Positions 16,220-26,046 are shown, numbered from the stretch's first letter. The stretch: 64,000 nucleotides of DNA from Hymenobacter sp. J193 (GCF_024700075.1 NZ_JAJONE010000003.1:62001-126000); one strand, 5' to 3'. Program-made: numbers and translations. Notes: generated by a model not told the origin, from the sequence alone.

Positions 16220-18184
16220 CTACGCCCGCGCAAGGGTGCACCGGGTACCGGTCTGGCAGTCAGATTCGACCTCCAGGATAGCTTTGAGCTGCTTGGCAAG
16301 GCTGGCAATCAGCTGCGTACCCAGTGAGGCCGTAGGAACCTTGTTGCTGTTATGTAAGCCCAAGCCATCGTCAGCAACCAAAAGTTGAAATGAGGCCCCC
16401 TGTCCACTTAATTCGACGTGCACGCGCCCACTTGCCCGCCCAGCGAAGGCATGTTTGTAGGAGTTCGTAACCAGCTCGTTTACCAACAGGCCGAAGGGTA
16501 TTGCTTCCTTGACCGTCATGATCAACGGGGCCAGTGTTTTCGTTATGATGATCGGCTTCTGTGTCGAGTTGTAGGAAGTATGCAGTGTGTCGAGAAGTTT
16601 GGTCAGATAAGCATCCAGCTGTACTTCCGCCAGGTTGTCGGTCGCATACAACTGCTCATGGACCAGCGCCATACTCAGAATCCGGGCCTGGCTGGCTTCC
16701 AAAGCGCTGGCCAACTCTGGCTCCACTTCCTGTTGCCAGGACAGCAGGGTGCTAATAATTTGAAGGTTATTCTTTACCCGGTGGTGTAGTTCCTGCAGCA
16801 ACACCTGTTTTTCTGCCGCCTGCCGCTGATTCTCCTCCGCCTGACGGTGGTTTTCATCCGCCTGCCGCTGGTTCTCCTCCGCCTGCCGCTGAATTTCCTC
16901 ATTTGCCAGACTGAGGGAGGTATTCCGCTCTTTGAGCTTCCGGTAATACAACGTAACGATTACGATACAGATGATGGCCACCAGTAATGACCCCAACATG
17001 ATCATCATCCAGTAACGCTGGGTATTACTTAGCTTCCGGTTTTCCAGGTTGGCCTGTGTAAGCTTTTGAATCCGCATCCGGTCATGTTCCCGCTGCCGGG
17101 CTTCCAGTGAGGCCCGTTGCTGCCCCAGGGAACGAGCAGTTTCAATAGTGAATATGGTCGAATTCAAGGCCGCCAGCTGGTCGCGATACATAACTGCGTC
17201 CCGGAAGTTGCCTTTCGCTACGGTTATCTGACTGAGCAGCTGCAGGGCCGAACGTTGGATTCCAACCGACTTGATCCGGCGGGCCAGCTCATTTGTCTCC
17301 AGTGCCAGGCGGTTAGCAGTGGCCAGGTTACCCAGTTTGAAGTTGAAGTCCGCCAGATCTAGTAGCGTGTGCGCCTCGCCCAGCACATTGTTCTGGCGGT
17401 GATGGATGGCTGTCGCCGCTTGCAGCCGACGCTGCGCGGAGTCCCTGGCCGCGTAATGAACTGATTTCATTTCCAGCAAGCCTGCCACCAGCTTGGTGAC
17501 ACTCGCCCGGTACTGAACAGGCGCCAGCGTCGCAATCGCCCGACGTCCATAGGCCAAGGCTTTGCCATGATTGCCCAGACGTGAATAGCAGGTCGCCAGA
17601 TTTGAACAGATCGATGCCGCGACTACTGCTGAATCTTTGCTCAGGGGCGGATAGCGTTTATAACTCTGCAGGGCATCATGCAGCAGCTTGCCGGCATACT
17701 TGTGGTTCCCCATATCGGTGGCCGTTGCCCCCATGCTATTGTAAAACGACCAATAATCCTGCGTGTAGCTATAGTTTCGGGCCTTTTTCAGCCCGACTGT
17801 ATAGTACTGCATCGCGGCGCCTAAATCACCATCCTCACTGGCCAGTAAGCCGGATAACCGTAGCGCGTCCAGCTCGCCGGGAATGTCCTTTACTTTGCGG
17901 GCATACTGCAGGGCTTTGCCTGCATGCTGCCGGCCGGCAGCCAGGCCGCTTTTATTCACCATGAGCATAGCTGTTTTGTTTAGCTGCTGCACATGCTGCG
18001 CATTCCTGAGGCTGGTGACAGGAGGGGAGGGGGTAGATTCGGAAGAATGCACCTGCTCAATCAAATCACCCGAATCCAGGTGACTTGGCTGCGCAAGCAG
18101 CGGCAGGCAAAGCAGAAAACAACTGGTAAAGAGAAGGGCATAGGGTGAGACAACCGTTGTCACGGTAAAATCTTTCATATTCAC
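16220..18184 (-). CDS. TPR sensor histidine kinase (HisKA_2 type)
   Basis: A 654-residue protein. A signal peptide/hydrophobic start (YALLFTSCFLLCLPLLA) leads to a periplasmic region of tetratricopeptide-like repeats (~60-370). A membrane helix at ~392-414 is followed by a cytoplasmic coiled coil with four 7-residue repeats of the type NQRQAEE (~434-458). The H-box is ELHHRVKNNLQ (His467/468) of the HisKA_2/HWE type. The HATPase_c domain has N box NELVTNSYKHAF and G boxes DDGLGL and SLGTQL. It has no receiver domain, so it should signal to a separate regulator, possibly the nearby LytTR protein. The TonB-dependent receptor gene ends only 7 bases upstream, so the two are co-transcribed. Confidence 0.9.
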   Translation of the reverse strand: MNMKDFTVTTVVSPYALLFTSCFLLCLPLLAQPSHLDSGDLIEQVHSSESTPSPPVTSLRNAQHVQQLNKTAMLMVNKSGLAAGRQHAGKALQYARKVKDIPGELDALRLSGLLASEDGDLGAAMQYYTVGLKKARNYSYTQDYWSFYNSMGATATDMGNHKYAGKLLHDALQSYKRYPPLSKDSAVVAASICSNLATCYSRLGNHGKALAYGRRAIATLAPVQYRASVTKLVAGLLEMKSVHYAARDSAQRRLQAATAIHHRQNNVLGEAHTLLDLADFNFKLGNLATANRLALETNELARRIKSVGIQRSALQLLSQITVAKGNFRDAVMYRDQLAALNSTIFTIETARSLGQQRASLEARQREHDRMRIQKLTQANLENRKLSNTQRYWMMIMLGSLLVAIICIVIVTLYYRKLKERNTSLSLANEEIQRQAEENQRQADENHRQAEENQRQAAEKQVLLQELHHRVKNNLQIISTLLSWQQEVEPELASALEASQARILSMALVHEQLYATDNLAEVQLDAYLTKLLDTLHTSYNSTQKPIIITKTLAPLIMTVKEAIPFGLLVNELVTNSYKHAFAGRASGRVHVELSGQGASFQLLVADDGLGLHNSNKVPTASLGTQLIASLAKQLKAILEVESDCQTGTRCTLARA

Positions 18185-18191
18185 AGAATAG

Positions 18192-20942
18192 TTATTTTAC
18201 CTCTACGGTCAGGCCAAGGTAAACAAGCCGGCCGATCTGCGGCCCCCCGTACACTTGTATGTTCCGCGAGTTAAGCAGATTGGTACCTCCGACCTGTAGT
18301 AGTGTATGCTGCTTCGGCAGCCGAAAGCCTAGATCGGCATCAAGGGTCGAATAATTTTCGAGCTGGCCGGTGGCGAACGGGGACTCATACAGATGGCCTT
18401 CGGCCCAGCGGTAGTTGAGCGAGTAGTTGAAGGCCTTGCCCACTTCCCCGTAAGCGCCCAGGTTGAACTTGTGGCGGGGCGTGTTGTAGTAGGCCTGGAA
18501 ACGCTCGGCCAGGCGCTTGCGCTCCAGCAGGCTGAGCGTGTAGTTGCCCGTCAGGTTCAGCTGCTTGCGGGGCGTGTAGGTCAGCGAGGCCATGCTGCCG
18601 GAGGCGTGCACCTGCTGGGCCGCGTTGGCCTGCACCTGGATCACGCGCGTCGGCCCGGTCTGCAGCGGCCGCGCCCCGGTGGCCGCCGCCGCCAGCTGCG
18701 CCGGCGTTGGACGGCTCCCGTCTACATTACCAATAAATCTCACCTGCCGGATGAAGTCCCGGTAATTACTGATGTAAAAGTTCGCGTCTACTGTCAGCTT
18801 GGCGGCCGGCTGCCCTTTGTAGCCGATTTCCCACGTGGCCACGCGCTCCGGCTTTAGGTTATTGATGTTGACTTCGTAGGCCTGTAAAGTAGCCTCTGCC
18901 GGAGTTTGTGAAGAAAGGATTGTTGGCAACACCCCTTCAATTTCCGTGCTGTAGCCCTGAAAGCCCTTATTCACGTTGCCCAGCAAAATAAGCCGCTGCA
19001 AATCCAGTTGCAGGTACTGGCCCTGCTGGGTTGGCGAACGAAAAGCCTGCCCGAAACTGGCCCGGAAGGTATGCTGTTCCTGTTTGCCGGCGGAATAAAT
19101 CATGGCAACCCGGGGTGAGAAGAGCTGCGGGAAGTTCTGAAACCCATCGAGGCGGGCTGCACCCATAAACTTTAGCTTATCCTTCCAGGCCGATTTTGTG
19201 AGCTGCGTAAAGATGCCATACTCATCGTTGATAATGCGCTTGCCATCCTGATCAGAGAAGAGCTGACCGTTAGAACCCAGCCGGTATTGGCGATATCCCC
19301 CACCAATTACCCCATTCGCAACCGGTGAGCGCCACTCGTACTGTGTGCTCAGGTCACTTAAAAAGGAGCTTGGATTGAGCTGAGTCCCTCTGCCGGGCAT
19401 TTCATCCGTAATAATTTGTTTACGGAGTGCATTGAATTCGGGAGAGCCGGCCATGAGCTGGAAGGGGGCGGCCTGCGCGCGGGCGGCCTGCTCGGCCCCG
19501 GCCGTGTTGCCGGCGTTGGCCGGGTTGGCCAAAAACGTGTTGTAGGCCAGGGCATAGGCCCCGAAGTATTGCTGGGCATAACTCCTGTTCGCCGTCCCGG
19601 TGCGTGGGTCAACTGCCGTTTGCATATACGTACCGGTAAACGACAAATCGTACGAATCTTCCCCGAAGTCCTGGGTCTGGTAAGCTCGGACAAACCAGCG
19701 GTCGCTTTTCAGCTCCGCCCGGTACTGATTCGTAGCAATATTTTTAAACCGGTAGCGGTTGGTGTACTGGTAGGCCGTCGTGCCCTGGGCGCGCTTGAAC
19801 TCCACCATTGCTTTTATTTTATCAGTCACTAGAAAGTGCACCGATGGCAGTAGCTTCCACATCATGGCCTTATCATCGCCGGCGATGATTTCGCGTTCGG
19901 TCCAGCCGGGCATGAACACGGTCTTGCCGTTGAGCGCCCCGCCCGTGGGGCCGAACGTGGTGCCCACGTCCCCGTAGCGGTTCACCGCGTCGTAGCCCAG
20001 GCCCGAGCCCTGGGCGTTGTTGCCCGGCGCGTAGGCCGCCGTGAGCGGGTCGTAGGTAGCGGCAATCCACTCCTGGCCCGTGGCGTAGCTGCCCGTCAGC
20101 TTGAGGGCCCAGCGCTGGCCCAGGCGCCGGGCGTAGCGCAGCTGCCCGTCCAGGTAGCTGCGCGTGCCCCCGCGCAGGCGCACGCTCAGGCCCGGGTGCT
20201 GGAACGGATCTTTCGAGGTGGTCAGCACCACGCCGTTGAAGGCGTTGGCCCCGTACAGGGCCGAGGAGGGGCCGTGCAGCACCTCCACCGAGGCCATGTC
20301 CACTTCCGGCAGGCCCAGGGCGTTGCCGGGGTTGATGTTCAGGCTCGGGGATTGCGTGTCCATCATGTCCACGAGCTGCACCAGGCGTTCGGAGGTGGCC
20401 CCGCTGAAGCCGCGCGTGCTGGCGCTGGCCATCAGCAGGCCCGAGCTGGTCACGTCCACGCCCTTCTGGCGGGCCAGGCCCATGACCAGGTCGGGCGTGC
20501 TCAGGCGGGCCAGGTGCTGGGCGTTGAGCTTATCGACCGTGACGGGCGCGCGCAGGATGTTCTCCTCCACCCGTGAGGCCGATACCACCACGTCGTTCAT
20601 TAGCGTCAGGCTGGGAGCGAGGAAAATTTCCAGGCGCTGGCTGGCATCAGCTTCACGCAGGGTGTCGATACTCGTCTCGTAGCCGATGTAAGAAGCTTTG
20701 ATCACGGCGGGGAAAGCTGTCGCCGGAATTTCCAGCGAGAAAGTGCCGCCGGCTCCCGAGTTACTCCCAATGGCGCTTCCTTGCAGATATACCGTAGCAT
20801 CGGGCAGGGGTTCGCCGGCGTCCGTGTACACGGTTCCTTTTACTTCGACAATGTAACGTGTTTGGGCTAAGGCCTGGTCGGTCAACAACAGGCTTAGGCC
20901 GGTTGCTAGCATTGCAACCGAGTATAAGGACAAATACTGCAT
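18192..20942 (-). CDS. TonB-dependent outer-membrane receptor with CarboxypepD_reg-like domain
   Basis: 916 residues from the ATG at 20942 (MQYLSLYSVAML), giving a good signal peptide ending ALAQ; a longer frame from 21038 adds an unlikely leader. Residues ~25-110 are a carboxypeptidase-regulatory-like domain (VKGTVYTDAGEPLPDATVYLQG). The plug domain follows (VEENILRAPVTVDKL...VEVLHGPSSALYGANAFNGVV). A ~700-residue beta barrel ends in VYLGLTVEVK. There is no SusD gene next to it, so the substrate may be a siderophore, cobalamin or other small ligand rather than a glycan. It is the first gene of an operon with the histidine kinase, suggesting that uptake and sensing are linked. Confidence 0.9.
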   Translation of the reverse strand: MQYLSLYSVAMLATGLSLLLTDQALAQTRYIVEVKGTVYTDAGEPLPDATVYLQGSAIGSNSGAGGTFSLEIPATAFPAVIKASYIGYETSIDTLREADASQRLEIFLAPSLTLMNDVVVSASRVEENILRAPVTVDKLNAQHLARLSTPDLVMGLARQKGVDVTSSGLLMASASTRGFSGATSERLVQLVDMMDTQSPSLNINPGNALGLPEVDMASVEVLHGPSSALYGANAFNGVVLTTSKDPFQHPGLSVRLRGGTRSYLDGQLRYARRLGQRWALKLTGSYATGQEWIAATYDPLTAAYAPGNNAQGSGLGYDAVNRYGDVGTTFGPTGGALNGKTVFMPGWTEREIIAGDDKAMMWKLLPSVHFLVTDKIKAMVEFKRAQGTTAYQYTNRYRFKNIATNQYRAELKSDRWFVRAYQTQDFGEDSYDLSFTGTYMQTAVDPRTGTANRSYAQQYFGAYALAYNTFLANPANAGNTAGAEQAARAQAAPFQLMAGSPEFNALRKQIITDEMPGRGTQLNPSSFLSDLSTQYEWRSPVANGVIGGGYRQYRLGSNGQLFSDQDGKRIINDEYGIFTQLTKSAWKDKLKFMGAARLDGFQNFPQLFSPRVAMIYSAGKQEQHTFRASFGQAFRSPTQQGQYLQLDLQRLILLGNVNKGFQGYSTEIEGVLPTILSSQTPAEATLQAYEVNINNLKPERVATWEIGYKGQPAAKLTVDANFYISNYRDFIRQVRFIGNVDGSRPTPAQLAAAATGARPLQTGPTRVIQVQANAAQQVHASGSMASLTYTPRKQLNLTGNYTLSLLERKRLAERFQAYYNTPRHKFNLGAYGEVGKAFNYSLNYRWAEGHLYESPFATGQLENYSTLDADLGFRLPKQHTLLQVGGTNLLNSRNIQVYGGPQIGRLVYLGLTVEVK

Positions 20943-21754
20943 GCTAATTCGCCAAGAAGCTGGCACTGAAGGGGGAGTTGGGACTGCCTGCCGATTGGGC
21001 AGGGGAGGGAAGTAAACTGGCGTGCTACAATGCGGCACTCGCTCCAGCCCGTGTAACGCGAGCCGTCATGTAGAATAATTCTTATTTTTAATTAGCCCGT
21101 GCCGCACCATAATCGAGCTGATGGTCCCCAATCCTGGGAAATTTTCCCTTGACTTCCATTGCCTCGTACAAGCGGCAACAGGCCTTGGCCCAGCCTGTCA
21201 AAGAAGATATTGAGACTTTTTGAGCGGACTTTATTGTCATGGAGACCGTGAACACACATGGCTTGGGACTATAAATGTCAGTGTTTATTCTTATTTTATC
21301 ATCTTATAATCTTGTTACCTTAATTTAATACTACCTTTGCCGCAGCAAGTAACCATCACCCAATAACTCAATCTCATCACCTCGTAGCCAGCCCCAATAG
21401 TTCCTGCAGGCATGGCGGATAGTTGCGTGAGGTCGTCCACGATACAAGCCAGCCCCTGCTGATTTTCTCCGCCTAGTTGGCGGTGCTCGTCGATGAAATC
21501 CAGCTTATACATTTTGGCCACCAAACAACTATCTCGTGGGAAAAGTGTATTACATAAGATAAATTTTGTTGCTGTTTAGCAACAATGAAACGTCATAATA
21601 CGTATTATTTAACATATGATCAAAATACACGCAATTAAATATTGCTGCTATCTGGCTTTGTATTGATATTAGATTTAATAGCTTTGAAGATAAGTATGTG
21701 ACTTCTTCTCTCGGTTCCTACGGTTTCTGCTTTCATATACCTACTCCTTTCGCC
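20943..21754. other. Intergenic region between divergent units
   Basis: This stretch is AT rich towards 21,600. It carries the palindrome at 21566-21585 and GCAATTAAATATTGC at 21632-21646. A 69-codon leftward frame (21315-21524) has weak protein character and is not called. Promoters for the receptor operon and for the lipoprotein gene should lie here. Confidence 0.5.
21566..21585. promoter_or_regulatory. Palindromic operator-like site
   Basis: TTGTTGCTGTTTAGCAACAA: 8-base perfect arms around GTTT. It belongs to the TTGTTGC...GCAACAA motif family found upstream of many genes in this window. It lies ~170 bases upstream of the lipoprotein start. Confidence 0.55.
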
Positions 21755-22342
21755 ATGCCTGCTACTGCGCGTCAATCCCGCTTTCTTCTTCCCGTATTAG
21801 TAGCCACGTTGCTAGTTGGCTGCGGTAAGGAGTACTTTCCCGAGCCCCAGTTGCCAGCAGCGACGCAGACGGGTGCTCAAACGGCTGGTTGTAAAGTGAA
21901 TGGTACGAATTGGGTACCTGTAAACGTAGATTTATTTACTTCTCCCCCGATTGTTGCTCACTATAACGGCGATTCCCAAAATCACCAGTTTACTCTCAGT
22001 CTTTCTTATTCGTCGGCCGATAAAGACTCGCCTCTGTACGATACGAGTGTCCACTTAAGTGTGCTGGATGTCCGCGCGCCTGGATCATATGTACTCGACC
22101 AGGTTGCCCGCCCGGAATTGGCTAATACAGCGCCTTCCTATGCCAGCTTCATCTATGAGGCTCCAAGTCCTTCAACCCCTCTTTTTACAGGGCCCCAGCA
22201 CCTTGGACAGATCGTCATCACACGGCTCGATACAGTTGCCCATGTTATCGCGGGTACCTTCGAGTTCACTGCCCAAGAAAGGAATGGTTCAGCCACTGTG
22301 CAGGTAACAGAGGGGCGGTTTGATGTGAAGTACACAGAATAA
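21755..22342 (+). CDS. DUF6252-like lipoprotein
   Basis: 195 residues from the ATG at 21755 (MPATARQSRF); the 19 residues upstream in frame do not resemble a leader. A lipoprotein signal peptide ends in LLVGC (lipobox Cys ~23). The mature part carries CKVNGTNWVPVNVD, an opening that I associate with DUF6252 lipoproteins of Hymenobacter and relatives, followed by beta-rich sequence up to GRFDVKYTE. It is probably anchored in the outer membrane; no biochemical role is known. The secreted esterase-like gene starts 25 bases later, so they likely form an operon. Confidence 0.75.
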   Translation: MPATARQSRFLLPVLVATLLVGCGKEYFPEPQLPAATQTGAQTAGCKVNGTNWVPVNVDLFTSPPIVAHYNGDSQNHQFTLSLSYSSADKDSPLYDTSVHLSVLDVRAPGSYVLDQVARPELANTAPSYASFIYEAPSPSTPLFTGPQHLGQIVITRLDTVAHVIAGTFEFTAQERNGSATVQVTEGRFDVKYTE

Positions 22343-22367
22343 TTTCCTTAATTTCCTTCAATTAATC

Positions 22368-25300
22368 ATGCGTAAAATTCTACTTTTGCCCCTATTATTA
22401 GGGGCCCAGCTGAGCTATGCTCAGTTGAGTTCGAAACCCGAGCCAATTGGTGCGACTGACCAACCCCAAGTTTCATCGTATACGCAACTGGTAGACAGCC
22501 TGACGGCACCACTGGATAAGTCGCGTGTTCCCAAGGGCATTCTCTATGATCGTGTGCCTGCGGTAGCGCTTCTCAATGAGTTTACGCAAGCTACCCCTTC
22601 GTCAGCCTCGCACATTTTTCAAAGCTATTTCGAACTGCGTTCGGCCGCCTATCAAAGCTCGGGATTTCCCATCAGCCGCAGTGAGTTCGCCAATATGGCC
22701 CGCACGGCGGCAACGGCGACCAAAGTAAGCTATGGCGAACTGCCTATTGGCGTGCTGGATTATCAGTTTGGCGTGCTGGACACGCTAGCGGAAGAAAAGG
22801 GTAGTATAATCACGATTAATGGGCTGTATGCTGACGGGGTGGGGAATCCCTATCAGACGCAGCAGGTGACGATTGCTGCCCTGCTCGCCGATTCGGTTAA
22901 TCAGAAGGTCACGCTCACCCTGCCGCCCAATTTCTTGTTAGGTAATACCCAGCGGTTCGTTCGGTCAGTACAGGTGACGGTCGGCGGCTTCACCCGGACG
23001 CTTACGCCTGGGGGGACCTCCGCAATACTATTACCCCCCGGTCTGCTCACGGCAAGTTATCTCATTACCTTTTCCGACAGTCGTACTGTATCAGCTAAGT
23101 CAGAGATTTATGTACGACCAACGTACTTACGGCGTGACAACTCGGTAGCAATGCCTCTGCAGAACGTAAAAGGGTTACCCTGGGCAGACTACAAAGGGTT
23201 TTCAACCTATGGAGAAGGCCAGGTTACCTGCTTTCTCTATAATGACAATAGTAAAGTAGATTCTAAACTGCGTAAGCCCACCATCATAATTGATGGATTT
23301 GATCCTTCTGACAAACGCGGTATTCAAGAAATATTTACTCAGTTTAGTCCTGTTGGCGAAGCATTATATGGTGCAAAACAGCCCCGTGACCTAATTGTTC
23401 TCAATTTCCCTACGACTAAACGGCTCATCACCTATAACGGTTCCTCTGCCTATGGTGATACGGATGGCGGCGCGGACTTTATCGAGCGTAATGCATTTGT
23501 ACTGATTGAACTGTTATCCAAGATCAAGCCTCTGATGGCTAATCCCAGCGAAAAGGTGACGATAATTGGTCCTTCTATGGGCGGTGTTATTTCTCGCTAC
23601 GCCTTGGCCCTGATGGAAAAAAACTATGCTGATGCCAATAATTCGGCTACGTATAATAATGCTTACTGGAAGCATAATGTTGATACCTGGATTTCCTTTG
23701 ATGCGCCACATCAAGGGGCAAATATTCCGCTGGGCGACCAAGCTTTCATCCGGTACTTTTCAGGCCTATCTGAGAGCGCGGAACACAATTTGTCCCGATT
23801 GAACTCCGTGGCGGCCCGTCAGATGCTCGTGTATCAGCATTTAAACCTGACTACTGGCTACTCGCTGCACGAGCCGTTTACCCGTAATCTGCAGAGCAAT
23901 GGGTTGGCTGGCAGCTATGGCTACCCAACGCAGGTACGCCGGGTTGCCCTAGCCAATGGCAATGGTACTGGTGCTTTGAATACGGAAATAGGCTTACCCG
24001 GACAAACTGGTATGGAGCTGGACGTAGCCCGGAAAAAAGGCAACAAGCGGCGGCAGTTCTTTTATCGCAGCACCACGCCCGGTACACAGATCGCGGCGAA
24101 TATGTACTTCGCAGGTCCCAGTAATGTAAAGACGACCATCTTCAATGGGGAGGCGCGCGTACTAGTTGCCCTTGCTAAGCCTATTGCTAAGCGTTACCAA
24201 GTATGGCTGACTGGCCCTCGAAACTATGACCTGGCGCCCGGTGGCACCTATGACGCCCAACAGCAGATTGCTACCGGTACGCTGAATGGCAAACAGATCA
24301 AGGGCGTTGAATTCCGCTTTACTCAGTTGCGCCCGAATCACTGCTTTATTCCTACCGTCAGCGCCCTGGGGTATCAGTATCGTACGTTGACCAACTATAC
24401 CGGCATCAGTCAGTTGCCCGACCCGAACACGAATCTTTCGTCGCGTAATCTGATTTGCAACAACGAGATTCCGTTTGATTCCTACTACACGTACACCAAT
24501 GCCAATGGTGCGCACGTGACCATGGACGGCCCGGCGCAGATGTTTCTAATGCGGGAGCTGACCGGCCAGACCCAGGCGCCCCGTTTCAAGGTTACCAATC
24601 CTCCCCAGGTTTGCCCTAATCAGGTGGCCTATGTATCGCTCGACGAATGTTCGCGCCTGGGAGATGTAACCTATACCTGGACCATAAGCGGCCCGGCAAT
24701 ATTTCCCAGCACGGGAACGACGACCGCAACGAATGGCGGGATTGTGCAGAGTATCCGTAGCACGGGGCAAGCTGGTACCATCCTGGTATCAGTAGTGGCC
24801 AAGCGTGCGGGGGCAAACGAAAGCCCTGCTACAACCTACCAGCTGAAGGTTATCGAGGCTGGGGCAGGCCTGCAGCCCCGGATACAGTGGGACGATTACC
24901 AGGTTCGTATATGCCCCTGGACGCCAGTAGTAATTATGGCCGAGGGCAATACTACAGGTCCATACTACTGGACGAAACGGATCGTATCAGGGAGCACCGG
25001 TGCAGTTACGACGAGTACCTACACCACCACGTCGCCCTCGACCAGCGTTACGCCCCGGTATGATAATATCACGCTGTCGGTAACGGCCCCCAGTACCTGT
25101 TCAGGGGTGCTGCTGCCGGCCGGCTCGGTAAACATTAGCGCAGATCCTACGGAAGGCAAGATGTGCGACCCGTATAACGTTCAGGTCTATCCTAACCCCT
25201 CCACGCAATATTTAACGGTTACTACGCTGTCTGAGACGGAATCCCCGGATCAGTTCGCAGCGAAGGTCGCCGGCCCGGAAGAAGAGAACCCACATGCCTA

Positions 25301-25463
25301 CCAGGTAGACGTGTATAATGACCGCAGCAAGAAGGTACAATCGGCCAGCACAAAGAAAGGCTCCCTTACGGTGGATACCTCCACGCTCCCGGCGGGCTTA
25401 TATCATGTGCAGATACGCCGCGGCGGCCAGATCATCAACCGCAATCTAAGCGTGCAGCATTAA
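22368..25463 (+). CDS. T9SS-secreted alpha/beta-hydrolase (lipase/esterase-like)
   Basis: A 1031-residue protein. A signal peptide (MRKILLLPLLLGAQLSYA) is followed by an N-terminal region of ~280 residues, then an alpha/beta-hydrolase core. The core has PTIIIDGFDPSD, the nucleophile elbow GPSMGG with Ser403, SRYALALMEK, and ISFDAPHQGANIP, typical of PGAP1/DUF676-like lipases. Asp or His of the triad may be in the NHCFIP stretch, which I cannot confirm. One or two Ig/PKD-like domains follow (QVCPNQVAYVSLDECSRLGD). The C-terminal Por sorting domain begins VQVYPNPSTQYLTV and ends NRNLSVQH. Probably a cell-surface or released hydrolase of unknown substrate. It is co-directional with, and close to, the lipoprotein gene. 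Confidence 0.82.
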   Translation: MRKILLLPLLLGAQLSYAQLSSKPEPIGATDQPQVSSYTQLVDSLTAPLDKSRVPKGILYDRVPAVALLNEFTQATPSSASHIFQSYFELRSAAYQSSGFPISRSEFANMARTAATATKVSYGELPIGVLDYQFGVLDTLAEEKGSIITINGLYADGVGNPYQTQQVTIAALLADSVNQKVTLTLPPNFLLGNTQRFVRSVQVTVGGFTRTLTPGGTSAILLPPGLLTASYLITFSDSRTVSAKSEIYVRPTYLRRDNSVAMPLQNVKGLPWADYKGFSTYGEGQVTCFLYNDNSKVDSKLRKPTIIIDGFDPSDKRGIQEIFTQFSPVGEALYGAKQPRDLIVLNFPTTKRLITYNGSSAYGDTDGGADFIERNAFVLIELLSKIKPLMANPSEKVTIIGPSMGGVISRYALALMEKNYADANNSATYNNAYWKHNVDTWISFDAPHQGANIPLGDQAFIRYFSGLSESAEHNLSRLNSVAARQMLVYQHLNLTTGYSLHEPFTRNLQSNGLAGSYGYPTQVRRVALANGNGTGALNTEIGLPGQTGMELDVARKKGNKRRQFFYRSTTPGTQIAANMYFAGPSNVKTTIFNGEARVLVALAKPIAKRYQVWLTGPRNYDLAPGGTYDAQQQIATGTLNGKQIKGVEFRFTQLRPNHCFIPTVSALGYQYRTLTNYTGISQLPDPNTNLSSRNLICNNEIPFDSYYTYTNANGAHVTMDGPAQMFLMRELTGQTQAPRFKVTNPPQVCPNQVAYVSLDECSRLGDVTYTWTISGPAIFPSTGTTTATNGGIVQSIRSTGQAGTILVSVVAKRAGANESPATTYQLKVIEAGAGLQPRIQWDDYQVRICPWTPVVIMAEGNTTGPYYWTKRIVSGSTGAVTTSTYTTTSPSTSVTPRYDNITLSVTAPSTCSGVLLPAGSVNISADPTEGKMCDPYNVQVYPNPSTQYLTVTTLSETESPDQFAAKVAGPEEENPHAYQVDVYNDRSKKVQSASTKKGSLTVDTSTLPAGLYHVQIRRGGQIINRNLSVQH

Positions 25464-25481
25464 CGCTTCCCGCTCACGCAA

Positions 25482-25524
25482 AAAAACCCCAGCCCACGTA
25501 CTACCGCGTGAGCTGGGGTTTTTG
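25482..25524. terminator. Bidirectional terminator
   Basis: AAAAACCCCAGC.CACG pairs with CGTG.GCTGGGGTTTTT around a short loop, and is followed by TGTTTTAT. It lies between the convergent ends of the hydrolase gene and the leftward HTH-like gene. Confidence 0.85.
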
Positions 25525-25568
25525 TTTTATCCCTTGCGGGTAGAAGGTAAGGGTCAGGAAGCAGAATC

Positions 25569-25883
25569 TCATTGCACGGGCTGTAGCTCAGCGGGCAGCT
25601 GCTTAATCTCGGCCACCAGTTCCTGCATGAGCAGCTCAACGGGTTCCTTCATTAAGTCAGCCAGTCGGAATACGTCCCCCAGGCTTAGCACGCCAGGATC
25701 TACTTTAGCATTGTTTACAGTGCGCGAGGACATGCGCAGTTGTTTTTGCAGAACCCGCGACGTAAACTTTTTATTGTCCAGCATTTGCGCGAAGGTTCTG
25801 CCAACGGCCGTCGCATTTTTGCCGTTCTTAGCAGCTGTTGACTGCGCAGCAGGTTTCTTGGAATTGGTCGAGTTAGGTGCCAT
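25569..25883 (-). CDS. Small HTH-like DNA-binding protein
   Basis: A 104-residue protein. A basic Lys/Ser/Ala leader precedes an Xre/phage-repressor-like helical segment, with TFAQMLDNKKFTSRVLQKQLRMSSRTVNNAKVDPGVLSLGDVFRLADLMKEPVELLMQEL. The pattern 'LQKQLRMSSRTVNNAK...LSLGDVFRLADLMKEP' resembles the HTH_3/HTH_26 fold in which the last helix reads 'L.kiA.aL.v.v..L'. The upstream region carries a perfect palindrome with 11-base arms (25924-25954), 41 bases from the start. An autoregulated repressor is the simplest reading. Related sites occur before many cargo genes. Confidence 0.65.
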   Translation of the reverse strand: MAPNSTNSKKPAAQSTAAKNGKNATAVGRTFAQMLDNKKFTSRVLQKQLRMSSRTVNNAKVDPGVLSLGDVFRLADLMKEPVELLMQELVAEIKQLPAELQPVQ

Positions 25884-25923
25884 ACATTAAATCGCTTAAG
25901 GCTTTCAGAGGACGCTAAGTATA

Positions 25924-25954
25924 AAATTTGTTGCCGATTATACGCAACAAATTT
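25924..25954. promoter_or_regulatory. Perfect palindromic operator before the HTH gene
   Basis: Arms AAATTTGTTGC / GCAACAAATTT are separated by CGATTATAC. This is the longest-armed member with a 9-base spacer of the TTGTTGC...GCAACAA family. A second palindrome, TTATC-GCT-GATAA, lies at 25956-25968. Confidence 0.7.
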
Positions 25955-26046
25955 CTTATCGCTGATAAAAAGCAGCAATAAATTAAAAAAGGCGCTTGAC
26001 CGCCCGAACTACCTACTCGGAGCCCGGGCGGCAGCGCCGGCATACC

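Noticed and set aside
18393..20682. Long plus-strand ORFs inside the TonB-dependent receptor gene
   Set aside because: High-GC antisense shadows with Val/Gly/Arg-biased composition.
21315..21524. 69-codon leftward ORF
   Set aside because: Weak protein character, no promoter or partner gene, and AT-rich intergenic context.
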